Below are positions 10,692-21,281 of a stretch of 64,000 nt of DNA, piece after piece. The position numbers were made by a program, and so were the translations under genes. Position 1 is the stretch's first letter; the number at the start of each line of letters is the position of its first letter. Source of the stretch: Craspedostauros australis (taxonomy: Eukaryota > Bacillariophyta > Bacillariophyceae > Mastogloiales > Achnanthaceae); contig JAMXDE010000014.1 in the NCBI GenBank assembly GCA_026770025.1, forward strand, positions 1,860,001 to 1,924,000, written 5' to 3'. The notes below the pieces were generated by a model. The model was not told where the DNA came from. It made no database searches and saw only the letters and a program-made list of their open reading frames with translations.

Positions 10692-12541
10692 ATGCATCGG
10701 ACCAGGATGGCAGCCATCAGATGCATCGCATCATTCGCACTATGCGCATTGCGTCTCGCATGCACGGCCGTTCTCCTCGCTCTCTCCACCGCACACAATG
10801 TCGATGCTTTTTCATTCACGACGAATGGACGACATCATGTGATGCCGCCCCCACTGCCAATCCCAATAACTGGCTACACGTTGGACCATCGAAGGAGACA
10901 CCACTCGTTTGTGTTGTTCTCCGAAAAGATCGATTCAATGTCATCCACAGGAATCAATGGTACCGAGACCGCCAACGGACTTCAAAACCCGCGAGAGACG
11001 CAAGATGGTGAGGGAGATGCAGCATTTCTGGAAAGCCTCGATCCCATCATCACAGCGAACAAAACCATGTTGGAAGTCAAGAGCTTTCTATCCCTCGATG
11101 ACTACGAAGCCAATCAGATCAACACAGAACGCATCCGCACCCGCATCTGCGAAGGACGCACCTACGCCCGGCCGGATGCCTTCCGCAAGGAGAACATCCA
11201 AGATCCACCCACCCTCGACGATCTGCTGCCCATGCCAGTCAGCAGGTTGCAGAACTTCTACACCACCTCCATCTTTCGGGTGCTCGTCTTCGTCAGCTCC
11301 TTCGTGGCGTTTCCCTACATCGCCCAATTTGCCGATCAGATTGTGGACATATCCCCCAAGCAGCTCAACGACATCGTGTCTAAATTCGTGCCGGGCGTCA
11401 CCATCCTGTACGGTACCATGATCTCCTTGACGCTGTCCCTGCTCTACGCGCGCCAGCGCGATATTCAGAACATCGTTGCCAAGGAAAGCTCCTTGCTGTC
11501 CATCGTCTTTCGGAACCTGATATCCTTGTTCAAATACGATCGGGATCTGCTCGTCGAGGCCGGCAAATGTGTCTCGGATCAGGTTCGCACCATGGTGCGC
11601 ACCAGCCGCGGCAAGGAACTCATGGCCATCATCTACGCCGATCCGTACGCGCGCATCGTGGATCTCATCGATCAAGAAGAAGAACGCATCGCGGCGAGGT
11701 CGGGCAACTTCATGAGGCGCGGTGTGAGTGCTACTCGACTTGGATGGATTGTGTCGCATGGATACACTGTGCTGTGCTGTACTGTTGGTGCTTGAAGTTG
11801 ATCTATAACGTTGGACTCATTGTATCACATGGATCATGCTCTCCATCTCCCAGCATTCAAATCATTTCTCATCGAATCAACTCAAATCCAACACAAAATG
11901 GGGTCCACATCATTCTGGCACCCCGTTCCATTGCGCCACCTTCCTTCTCTCCTTCCTTCCTCCCTCTTCACATACCACATGCACCACATACTCGTACTTA
12001 CTTTCCCGTTTCTGAACAGCCACTTCTGACGAACTGCAGAGACTTGATCAACCAGCTGACATCCATCCGCGCCGAACGTCTGAGCCAGGAATCCAATTCC
12101 CTATCACCCACCCACTTCCAGCTCCTCAACGTCCTCACGATCCTCATCCTCATCGGTTACATATTATCCGTCCTCCCCACGCTGGATGAACTCGGCCGGC
12201 CCAGCAACGCCTGCTCTATGCTCTTCGGCGTCCTCTGTTGCTTGTATGTCGTCTTTTCGCTCTTCGCTGACGACCTCAACGAACCATTCTTCGGTGTATA
12301 TCAACTCCGACGGTCAGCATCCGCCTCGCACTTTCTCACCATCAAATGGATCATCGCCAATCATCCGTGGTTGCGCGACACGATCGACTTCGAAGACTGC
12401 ATGGCAGGTGACACCGGCGATTGGATCAAGGTGGATTCCCCAAGCATTGGAGAAATATTCTTCGAAACCAGCCAGCCCTATTCAGACTTTCGCAGTTTCA
12501 GCACGGATGAAGACACCATCAACATAAAGCAGGATTCGTAG
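10692..12541 (+). CDS. Plastid-targeted bestrophin-like (DUF4239) membrane protein
   Basis: Exon 1 is 10692-11721 and exon 2 is 12042-12541. The donor is G|GTGTGAGT and the acceptor ...GCAGAG|AC. The join restores Asp (RR-DLINQLTSIRAERLS) and gives about 509 aa. The N-terminus is a signal peptide ending NVDAFSF, an Ala-Phe plastid motif. Two hydrophobic segments follow in exon 1 (IFRVLVFVSSFVAFPYIAQF and a second at VTILYGTMISLTLSLLYA). Two more lie in exon 2 (LLNVLTILILIGYILSVLP and SMLFGVLCCLYVVFSLF). The segment order and the 'R-A-E-R-L-S...P-x-x-F-x-x-L' part match the DUF4239 bestrophin-like family. It is probably a plastid envelope or thylakoid membrane protein. Bestrophins conduct anions, and that role is inference here. 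Confidence 0.8.
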
Positions 12542-13407
12542 CAACGGCGATGGCGTCTCTCGTTGTGCGGCGAATATCATTGAAGGAAAGAGAAGGGGAG
12601 GGGCGAAGTCGTCCAACAACATTAGGAACTATTATTGTAGCGTAGACAGCGGAAATGAAGCCAAAGGAGTCAAGTGGAGCCGCAGCAAGGAATGGCTGTG
12701 ACCACAAGAACAAGAACAACAAAACAAACACACGGCAGTGGTCGTGAGAACAACAGCAGTAGGAACAAACACAAGTAGGAGCACTAGGCTCATAATCCCA
12801 AAAGTAGCACAGAACACATCATCGATACACACCACGTTCCAATAACTATTATATATTAGATCATCACAATCCTTCGACGTACGAGCAAGCAGAACACAAG
12901 TTGTTTGCATTTCCCTCTCTCTGTCTCTCTGTAGAGAGAGAGAGAGACAGCCTAGGGTCAATGTGGAACATGGTGGGATACGTTGCTTGTAGACGTCATG
13001 TCCGAGGCTTCGTTGATGTGCCTCTACGTTCGTCTATGACATAACGCGAAAGGTATCTTCTCGACATCAGGCATCCCGTCTGTCTTGCTTCCGTGGCCCG
13101 CCAAAAACCAACCAAACCAGAACAAACGCCACAAAACTGAAAGGAAGACCAAAAACAGAAACGCAAACCACAAACATCCAATCGCCATCACCGCTGTTGT
13201 TGTTACTGGCATCATCACTTTCACATCAATCTTTCAGCTCGACCTTGGCTCCAAGTGTTTGTATGAAACTCCACTTACAATCTACACTTACAATCGGTTT
13301 GGATTCTGCTCCATTGCATCGCAAGCAACATCGTGGCAAGATTCTTAATCCTTGCTGACCAAACAGATTTGCGAACAGAAATTGCACAAGCTTCCAGTTA
13401 ATCGACC
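12542..13407. other. Intergenic region with CT/GA inverted repeat
   Basis: At about 12913-12952 a CTCTCT-rich arm is followed directly by a GAGAGA-rich arm. It could fold as a hairpin downstream of the DUF4239 stop. No gene was seen. Confidence 0.5.
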
Positions 13408-15535
13408 ATGATCTCCAGCCTCGTTTGGGTCCCCGCCGGCGTCGCCGATCCCAAGCCCAAGAAATATGAGCTCAGTACAACCGAACAAGAGCTGGTGCAG
13501 ATGCTGGAACAGCAGGGGATATCTGATCCTTCCTTGCTGCCAACAGCGACAGCAGACGCCAAGCAAAAGACCAAGGCAAAGAAGAAGAAGGAACCATCCA
13601 TCCCCAACACCTTGCCCGCCGATCTGCGCATGGATGAATACTCCAGCGACGAAGACGATGCTGCTGCTGGATCCGCCCTCGGAAACATGCTGATGGGACC
13701 CGCATCCATGGAGGAAGAGGAAATTGGAAGAGAACGAGAAGTTCTGCCCAAGTCCAAGAGACCAGTGAAGGGCGACGACAGCGATGATGATGACGACGAT
13801 GATGATTTGGCGGATGTTCTCGATATGCGTGAATACACACCCATCGATGTGGAAGGCCTGCAGGCGATGGGAATGTCGCATGTGGGATCCAACACTCCAG
13901 TGTACATGGGAGATGACGATGTCGATGATGAGAGCGATATCAATGACGTCAATTTGTCGCCGGATGATGCCCTCATTGTGATCGCCAAGACCGAAGAGGT
14001 TAGTGAATTGTGAATTGTGTGATGCGTGATGCATGATGCGGAATGGTTTGAGATGATGCGAAATGAAATAAAGTGAAGTGAACATGTGCAAACGTGTGGG
14101 AACGTGTGCGATGCAGCGTCAAGAATTCAACGGAGCGTGGCCATCGCAACAACGGCAACAACCCGACAGCAACAGTGGCTCAAGATGGAGACGACGTCAT
14201 TTCAATGAGTACTACGAGTACGTGGGCTCACATACCATACGAATACCTATCGGCCCTCCCCTTTCCTGGCGTCTACCTCTTCCAACAACAACTGTAACCA
14301 CTGTTGATCGAACGTAGGATTTTGCCTCATTGGAAGTCCACGTGTACGAACCCAAATCTGGCAACATGTTCGTGCATCATGACATCCCTCTACCTGCCTT
14401 CCCTCTGTGCCTCGCACATGGTGATGTCAGTCCTGGCGGCGCGGCGGGTAATTTTTGCGCAGTGGGAACCTTCTCGCCGGGTATCGAGGTTTGGAATTTG
14501 GACGTCTTGAACGCGTTGGAACCATCCTGTATTTTGGGCGGCGAGGACACCTCCATGGCCGATGACCTCATGAAGTACAATATGATGAACGGACCGCAAA
14601 AGGGAGTGGATCATGCCTACACCTCCAGCAGCAGTGGCGGATTGCGAGAAGGAAGCCACACGGACGCCATCATGGCGCTGTCATGGAACACCGTGCACCG
14701 GCAAGTGATCGCAAGCGGATCCGCCGATTGCACCGTCAAGCTGTGGGATGTGACGAAGGGAGCCATCGCTGGCACCTTCAACCACCACAAGGACAAGGTC
14801 CAGTCGGTGGCGTGGCATCCGCAGGAAGGCACCTTGCTTGCCACGGGAGGCTACGATCGGACCGTGGCCTTGATCGATGCGCGCGCCTCCAGCGATGCCG
14901 TCCGCAAGGTCAAGATACCCGGCGATTGCGAATCCATCGCGTGGGATCCGCACAAGTCGCAATATCTGACGGTGGCGAGCGAAGACGGGACGATAAATTG
15001 TTGGGACGTGCGCAAATTCGTCACCAACACACCGGCGTGGTCCTTCGTGGCCAACGAATTCGGTGGCGTCAGCGATATCTCCTACAACCCCATGGTCCCC
15101 GGCATGATGGTCTCCTGCTCGACGAACAAGATGATCAACATTTACGATGCCAATACCGAAGGCGTCGCACCCACGTTGTGCGGGAGCAAGGATATGAAGG
15201 TCGGCAAGCTGTACACGGTGGCCTTTTACCAATCCAGCCCGTGGCTCTTGGCCTGTGGTGGCGGAGGCAACGAACTGGCATTGTGGGACATGACGCGCGA
15301 AGCCTCCATCCAGAACAAGTTTGGATCCAGGGCGATTGGCGCTGCTGAGTCGATACAAACTGCCTCGGAGTCGACTGCTGACTTTGAAGCCATGATGACA
15401 TCACCATCGGACAAGGCAGGTGAGGAGGCCGCAAAGCCATCCGAAACGCGAGAGCCCAAGAAGAATGGATCCAAGAACAAGAAGAAAAAGAAGGGTGGTG
15501 GCAACAAGAAGAAGAAGGCACATAAAGTAAGATAA
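13408..15535 (+). CDS. PWP1: PWP1, WD-repeat ribosome-biogenesis protein
   Basis: Exon 1 is 13408-13998 and exon 2 is 14318-15535. The intron is 319 nt (GTTAGT...CGTAG, phase 0) and the product is 602 aa. The start MISSLVWVPAGVADPKPKKY is the hallmark PWP1 N-terminus. Acidic runs follow, then DALIVIAKTEE joins to DFASLEVHVYEPKSGN and MFVHHDIPLPAFPLC, as in animal and fungal PWP1. WD repeats include VIASGSADCTVKLWDVTKG, LLATGGYDRTVALIDAR and YLTVASEDGTINCWDVRKF. The C-terminus is a Lys-rich nucleolar-type tail (KNKKKKKGGGNKKKK). PWP1 acts in the nucleolus in pre-rRNA/60S maturation and chromatin control at rDNA. Confidence 0.93.
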
Positions 15536-15880
15536 TAGAGACACAGTAAGAGCAGTTAGATGATGTGGAAAGTGGCCAATGATTGCACCTGTGTGCTGGT
15601 CGGGAGCACCCCAGGATGGACCCGTTGGAATTTGGCGCGAAGAAGCGTTGCCGGTGCTCTCGACGCAGTGACGTCAGTGTGTGTCAGTTTGCGTCAGAGG
15701 CACAGAACAAAACGAAACGAGACGCGATCTGGGAGATCTTGAAACATTGGCGCATGACCACTTCACTCGCAACTGCATTCGTAGTCGTAGATACATACTC
15801 ATCCTTGTCACAATCGTTGCACTCACAACGTTGCAATCGAGTCAAGTCAAGTCCAGCCAAGGTCCAGCCTGATCAACACC
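15536..15880. other. Intergenic region
   Basis: This is 345 bp between two co-directional genes. It contains AGTCAAGTCAAGTCCAG-type short repeats just before the start at 15881 and nothing else notable. Confidence 0.45.
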
Positions 15881-16798
15881 ATGTTGATGAGGGCGATCCG
15901 GTCGTCTCTCTTCACCGCCCATGTGCTGGCGGCCAGATCTTTGTCGACCACGGCATTCACGCCTGCCGTAGTTGCCTCCAATCGCGTACTTGTCCATCCG
16001 CACGGCACGAGTACGGACAGTGGCAGCGACAGCGACAGCTACAGCAACGGCAGTCGAGTCAGCAACGCCTTCATCTCGCAACCTTCCCATCGTCACTATT
16101 CATCCACTTCCTTGAGCGCTCAATCCCAGGCATCCAGCAGCAGCAGCGATGGGGAAGCCGAACAATCCCGCCACCGACAGGAGCAACGGGAGCTGATCCA
16201 AACCATCCGCAGCACGCCTCTGCTCAATGCCAACGGCGAGCTCTCAACCCTTCAATCTCGTTGGAACAAGGACAAGCCCACCGTCGTGGTGTTCTTGCGC
16301 CATCTCGGATGAGCCTACTGCTGGTCGTACGCCAACGCATGGTGTGCCGATCAGCAGCAGCAACAGGAGCAAGCCGCGGATCAAATCAACGGGCCTTTCT
16401 TCATCTCCATTGGCAACGCCGCCAAATTGAATGGTTTCTTGGAGGCCAACCCCAACGTGCCGCGTGATCAGATTTGGGTCGACGACTTTGATTTCGAATT
16501 GTACAAATCCATGGGATACCGCTCCTTCCTGGAGCGTCCAGACGATGGTCTGAAGCTGAAAGTGCGAGTGCCATTCACCACGTTGGGAGAATACGTGAAG
16601 TACTTCCGAATCTTCCTCAAGCTGGCGCCCTTCACGGATGATCTGGGCTTTGGCGAGTTGCCACCCGGCGGATTGGTCAACGGAGGAACCATCGTGATTC
16701 GGGATGATCAGATTGTGTACGAATGGAAGGATGCGCTGCCAGGCGATTATCCGAATGTGCAGGATGTGATGGATGCGGCGCTGGAGCGTGAGCAGTAG
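15881..16798 (+). CDS. Plastid peroxiredoxin-like (PRXL2/AAED1-type) protein with in-frame TGA, probable selenoprotein
   Basis: One frame runs from ATG 15881 to TAG 16798 (305 residues) and is broken only by TGA at 16310-16312. Reading TGA as selenocysteine gives PTVVVFLRHLG-U-AYCWSYAN, with U144 followed by Cys147. This is exactly where AhpC-TSA_2 proteins (PRXL2C/AAED1, SelU group) carry their CxxC active site after FLRHFG. The rest of the fold follows the TGA: FFISIGNAAKLNGFL, the insert EYVKYFRIF, and GGLVNGGTIVIRDDQIVYEW with the PGDY motif. The N-terminus is a signal peptide with plastid motif TTAFTP, then an about 80-residue Ser-rich linker. The gene probably encodes a plastid thiol/selenol redox enzyme. 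The alternative is a truncated pseudogene with one Cys-to-stop change, but the uninterrupted conserved frame downstream argues against it. Confidence 0.85.
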
Positions 16799-17157
16799 CT
16801 GCGTTTGCGTGATGCGCTCAGCAGCACTCACCAATTTCAAATTGGATTTGTTCGCCCAAGGGCATTTTGGAATGACAGCATTTACAGACGACAATCAGCA
16901 AACATGCAGCAGTAGTAGGATTGATTGATTGTTCAAGGATGTGCTTGATCGCAAAAGACTTGGCACACAAGGCTATGAAATTGGCGAAACGCAACATCAA
17001 CCAAAGCTGCAGAGGCACTTCATGCGCCAATGCGATTGCATCTCTAACTATTGCTTACACACTTGTAGTAAAGTCGATTAGAGTAGAGCACTATAATTCG
17101 CCAGCTACCTAACTGCCCACACCCGTAGCATTCTACACACTCTCCAGTCCTTTGCGC
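16799..17157. other. 3' region of the probable selenoprotein gene
   Basis: This is 359 bp between convergent stops. It should hold the SECIS element if the TGA is recoded. One candidate is listed separately. No ORF of note. Confidence 0.5.
16975..17036 (+). promoter_or_regulatory. Weak SECIS-like hairpin candidate
   Basis: ATGA (16975-16978) faces CGAT (17033-17036), a possible non-Watson-Crick quartet. Between them ATTGGCG pairs perfectly with CGCCAAT, and AAA sits at the start of a large loop. The distance from quartet to the As (about 8 nt) is short and helix I below is poor. This fits only part of the SECIS consensus. Confidence 0.22.
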
Positions 17158-18750
17158 TTACGATTGCTTGACCGCGTCGTCGCTCGTCGGTGATGATGTA
17201 TTGGCACCACCCTCCTTCGTCTCCCCGAATTCCGTCTCCGACACACGATAGTACCAATTTGGCATATGCGAAGTCTGCAGCCGATAATCGTAGAATACTT
17301 CCTCGTTGCACAGATCCCGCGACGCCACCAAGCACATGCCGTGCATGTCGATGGCCTCCTTCTCCCACAGGCTCCCAATCATGGTGAGGGTGGGCGGGCG
17401 GGCGTAGGTGTTGGGGATGTACTGTTCGGTGTCTTTCAAATTCATTTCCTTGGTGAAGTTGAGCATGGCGGATTTGGCATTGGGCGGGTTGGTGGGGCTG
17501 GGATGGTTGATGACATGCCCCAAGGCGAAGGCGTTGGAGTTGTCCTGGACGAGGACGGTGTAGGGCGAGTTGCGCGAATCGATGAGATGATCGTCGCCAC
17601 GCAGGGACATTTGGTAGTTGTCATTCTTTTCCAATGTCTTCTCGACTTCGAGGGGTATGTTGACGAGGTGTTCCTTGACCCAAACCTCGCCGGGTTGGAA
17701 GGCGAGGATGCTGCCAGCCTCGGCAAAGCCATCGACGTATACGCCGCGTCCAGCAGTAGGGATGGAGGATTGCAGGGCGACGACACAGTACCCCAGTTCC
17801 TGCTTCAAGCGCGCAGCACGACACATATTGACCGTCTGGTAGTGCCGGATGATGTCATCCATCTCGGCATCGTTGCGGGAATGGTATCCAAAGCTGTCCG
17901 CCTCAGGCATTGGCAATAAATCGGTTGCATTAGGATTGGCATTGGCATTGGCATTGGCATCAGCAGTATTGGCAGCTTCGTTGCCATTTCCCGATGGTAC
18001 TGTTGCAGCATCGTTGTCGTCGGATCGATTTGCTCGTTTGGCACGATGGTTCAAGAGCAGTTGGATAGCATCATGCTTGCGCCGCAAAAACTCCATCGGC
18101 GAGGCACCCTTGGGAGCGCCCATGGGATCATCCAGCTCGGCCCTCGTGAGCACCATCTCCTGTTCCAGCATGTGCTGAAACGAGGCATGATCCTGATCCA
18201 GATCGGACGGCAGCTCGGCATCCACCGTGCGGAAGGTGTGAAAGATTTCTTCAACCTGCGGTTGCAGCAGCTTCTGCATCTCGCGACGTAACTGGAACGT
18301 GGTCAGCTCGTCAATGTTCCTGTCCTCCAGCCGCTGCATGGCCACGTCGACAAGCTGGTCCCTCGTCGCGTCTTCGTGCTCCTCTTCGCCGGTGAGAGAA
18401 CGGTACTCCAATGCCAGGATGGTGATGATGAGGTCCTTGCGCTCCTGAATGCGGCGGGGGCTGTTTTCGGCATCGCGCTTGGAGGTGTTGCGCGAGCTGC
18501 CCTGGAAGGCTCGGAATGGATTCCAGGACAGCGACAGAGCGGATGATGCGGAGTAGCAGCGACGTGGATGCTGATGGATATCACAGCGCTCATGCTCATA
18601 GCCGTGGTTGTCGAAGGCTGGCGGTTGCTGAGGGAGGTGCCTCGGAAGTCGCCTGGTTGATTGACGCAGCGACCGTGGTGCAGAGGGGGCTGCTGCTCTC
18701 CTGACCAGCCCGCCCACACCGGCACTCCTCCGGATGCTCGTATTCATCAT
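17158..18750 (-). CDS. SET-domain protein, SETD9-like
   Basis: 530 aa from ATG 18750. The N-terminal ~65 residues are Arg/Ser/Ala-rich without acids, like an organelle presequence. Residues ~95-330 are a charged helical region with an (Asn-Ala)n tract, encoded by a short TTGGCA repeat near 17935-17960. The C-terminal ~170 residues form a SET-like domain: AGRGVYVDGFAEAGSILAFQ, then PGEVW, DNYQMSLRGDDHLIDSRNSP, ALGHVINHPSP, and the closing EEVFYDYRL. The order matches SETD9-type proteins, which keep the NH...YDY core. It is probably a protein lysine methyltransferase, and the substrate is unknown. The stop faces the stop of the selenoprotein gene. Confidence 0.78.
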   Translation of the reverse strand: MMNTSIRRSAGVGGLVRRAAAPSAPRSLRQSTRRLPRHLPQQPPAFDNHGYEHERCDIHQHPRRCYSASSALSLSWNPFRAFQGSSRNTSKRDAENSPRRIQERKDLIITILALEYRSLTGEEEHEDATRDQLVDVAMQRLEDRNIDELTTFQLRREMQKLLQPQVEEIFHTFRTVDAELPSDLDQDHASFQHMLEQEMVLTRAELDDPMGAPKGASPMEFLRRKHDAIQLLLNHRAKRANRSDDNDAATVPSGNGNEAANTADANANANANPNATDLLPMPEADSFGYHSRNDAEMDDIIRHYQTVNMCRAARLKQELGYCVVALQSSIPTAGRGVYVDGFAEAGSILAFQPGEVWVKEHLVNIPLEVEKTLEKNDNYQMSLRGDDHLIDSRNSPYTVLVQDNSNAFALGHVINHPSPTNPPNAKSAMLNFTKEMNLKDTEQYIPNTYARPPTLTMIGSLWEKEAIDMHGMCLVASRDLCNEEVFYDYRLQTSHMPNWYYRVSETEFGETKEGGANTSSPTSDDAVKQS

Positions 18751-19518
18751 GCTCCTCGCCTCTTCGCTGTCGCTGTTGTCGTTCTGGTTCGACCGGCGGT
18801 CCCCCTATGGTGCTACCAGTATGTTGGCGAATGATGTGCTCTTGCTCTTCAGTTTGAACTCTACTATTCTATAATATAATATTATAATAGAATAGTATTC
18901 TATGATACGTACTCGTGTGGCCCTCCGATTGGGATTGCGGCACCAACAAGAATAGCAACAACAGCGATGACCATGATGATGTGTGGCTGTTGGTGGGTAT
19001 CGCAGAGAGCTTCAAAGGATCTGGAGATCCGCTTTGCTTGTGTTGGTGGTTGATGAAGTAAAAGCACACACGCCAAATCGTGAAGATACCAACACTTTTT
19101 CATCCTTCGCCGACCATCCGACACCTCACAATGATGACCGTCGAAATGCTCCGAACATGGTGGCGCACACAAAGAGGCGAAAAATGCATTACAACACATG
19201 CGCGGATACGAGTGGCAAGCAACTCCAGACTGCATCCGCAGACCAGAGAGTGGAGCAGGCAGTGCATCCATGCCTTGGGCATTCTGCACTGGGAAGGAAT
19301 ACTTGTGGAGTAGAGAAGGAGACGCCGGGAAGCAAAGCAGCCAAGAGCAAGTCGGATCAGCGTGGAGAAACACGGCGAGAACGAACGCTGACAGCACGAT
19401 CGTGCATCCAACCTCAGAGTCATCGATCAGAGCAGAGTAAAGCAGCGTAGAGTAGAGCACTCTGAAGTACGAGTACCACGCTCCCACGCAAGCAGCGACC
19501 TTCGCTGCACAAGATCAC
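18751..19518. other. Divergent intergenic region with AT-rich inverted repeat
   Basis: The region holds the 32-bp AT-rich inverted repeat at 18864-18895. A GAGTAGAGCACTCT/GTACGAGTAC cluster lies at about 19446-19475, just upstream of the protease gene. No gene was seen. Confidence 0.5.
18864..18895. repeat. AT-rich inverted repeat
   Basis: The outer 9 bp (CTATTCTAT and ATAGAATAG) are perfectly inverted around an A/T-only centre, about 110 bp upstream of the SET gene start. Confidence 0.7.
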
Positions 19519-20583
19519 ATGCCGTATCTATCAATACTCTCCGCCTGCACGCACAGCCATGCGACGTTCGGATTCGTTGTGGGGTACAACCTCACCCTCT
19601 CGATTCTGTTCGTCCTTGGCTTGTACATCTTCGTGCCAGGCCACGTGCGCAAGCTGCATCGAGACGATGTGCTGCAAATCAAATGGAGAAGCTTCGCCTC
19701 TTTGATTGTGACCGCCGCGGCCACCATCACCTACAGCGCCATCTTCTGCGAGTCTCCATCTTTGCTGCAAGATCAGCAGCAGCAGCAATCAAGTACGGAA
19801 GGACGATGGTCCACGATCGGTCTGTACGCCATCGATCTGCGCGCCATGGCCATGGTGCTATTCCATTGCAACCTGCTCTATCTGGGATCGACGATAACAG
19901 CTATCGTCAGGGTCCTGGCGTATCGATTCCAACGCCTCAAGCATTATCCCAACCAAACGAAGCAGCGTTCGGCGTTGCAAGACATCCTGCAGACATTCGT
20001 CACATTGCCATTGCAGCACATCCGATACAATGAGGAGGAACGATGGAAGGCCATTCGCAACTTCGTCATGGCACCCATCACGGAAGAGATCGTATTCCGC
20101 GGATGCATGGTGCCGCCATTGCTGCAGTGTCTCAACGACATGCGCGCTGACAACAACGACGATATCGACAGCATCCGCACCGACAACCACGCCATCGTTT
20201 GTTGGATCGCGCCATTGTTCTTCGGCGTCGCACATATCCACCATGGATTGATCCAGGCACGACACGGCATCCCCATGTCCCGCGTCGTCCTCATGACGAT
20301 ATTCCAATTCACGTACACCACCCTGTTCGGTTGCTACACCGTCTACGCATTGCTGCGCACCAGCAACCTGCCCTGCGTCATTGCAAGTCACGTCTACTGC
20401 AATTGGAGGGGATTGCCAGATTTCGCATTTTGGGATCCGCATACTGCAATCTACAAGTACCGAATATACCTCATGGTCATTCACATCGTTGGATTGGTTG
20501 GTTTCATTGCGGGATTTTATTTCTTGGGCTTTGACTCCGGCAACGAGGACGGCTCCACGCTGTTGGCATCTAAATTGCGATAA
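19519..20583 (+). CDS. RCE1: CAAX prenyl protease 2 (RCE1)
   Basis: A single exon of 354 aa with about seven hydrophobic segments, as expected for this ER integral membrane endopeptidase. It removes the -AAX tripeptide from prenylated proteins such as Ras and Rho GTPases. The three catalytic motifs are present: EEIVFRG (Glu189-Glu190) in APITEEIVFRGCMVPPLL, FFGVAHIHH (His239) and SHVYCNWRGLP (His291, Asn294). This layout is the Abi/RCE1 glutamate intramembrane protease core. A Gln-rich loop after the second hydrophobic segment is lineage-specific. Length is close to the yeast and human enzymes (about 315-330). Confidence 0.92.
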   Translation: MPYLSILSACTHSHATFGFVVGYNLTLSILFVLGLYIFVPGHVRKLHRDDVLQIKWRSFASLIVTAAATITYSAIFCESPSLLQDQQQQQSSTEGRWSTIGLYAIDLRAMAMVLFHCNLLYLGSTITAIVRVLAYRFQRLKHYPNQTKQRSALQDILQTFVTLPLQHIRYNEEERWKAIRNFVMAPITEEIVFRGCMVPPLLQCLNDMRADNNDDIDSIRTDNHAIVCWIAPLFFGVAHIHHGLIQARHGIPMSRVVLMTIFQFTYTTLFGCYTVYALLRTSNLPCVIASHVYCNWRGLPDFAFWDPHTAIYKYRIYLMVIHIVGLVGFIAGFYFLGFDSGNEDGSTLLASKLR

Positions 20584-20857
20584 GCTCGGCTAGTCTCTCT
20601 TTAGAGAAACACAGAGAGAGAGAGAGAAAATGAGTAGGTAGCCTACCGAACGTCCAACCAAGCATTGTGAACCGTGTTTCGCTGCCGTTAGCACCGTTAT
20701 TGCGCTTGACGAAATTTGCGCCGCCCAGTCGCGTCGAGCACTTTTTTCTTCTTTCTTCCCCTTGGGCGCCCAAGGACGTTCCCGCCAACATCAGCAACAA
20801 CAACGATGGTGCTGATGACGACACCAACAGCAAAGATCGCGATGGAGATCAAAGAAT

Positions 20858-20892
<35 letters not shown>

Positions 20893-21281
20893 ATCATTGT
20901 TCGCCGTTGGAATCAGCTATTGCTCTGAGTTGCACGTGGAGTTACATACGATAGATCGTACACTATTATTATACATGCTCAACGCAACAAAGCTCAAATC
21001 CGATTCATAAAAATACGAGGATTGCGGTTGGGAGAAAGGCAGAGCGGCTCATGTATAGGAGCACCATCCGAGGACGAGTCCGAGTACGCGTACAATACTT
21101 CAACAAGCTTACGGGCCGTTGAGACTGCAGCAGCATCTTGTGCGCAAGTAATACCTCAAGTCGAAGACATCCCTGCATTTGCGCATCACTTCCTCTCTCT
21201 CTCTCTTACACACACAGAGACACAGACACAGACACGCACATACAAATCCATCCAAGAACACACATCTCCCGCATCGACGCC
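20584..21281. other. Intergenic region with microsatellites
   Basis: It has GAGAGAGA at 20612-20630, an (ATCGTC)n tract at about 20859-20897, and a CTCTCTCT/CACACACAGAGACA tract at 21193-21240 in the probable 5' UTR of the TPR gene. No gene was seen. Confidence 0.6.

Noticed and set aside
14681-15358. Long frames on both strands over PWP1
   Set aside because: The WD-repeat frame is clearly the coding one. The others are shadows.
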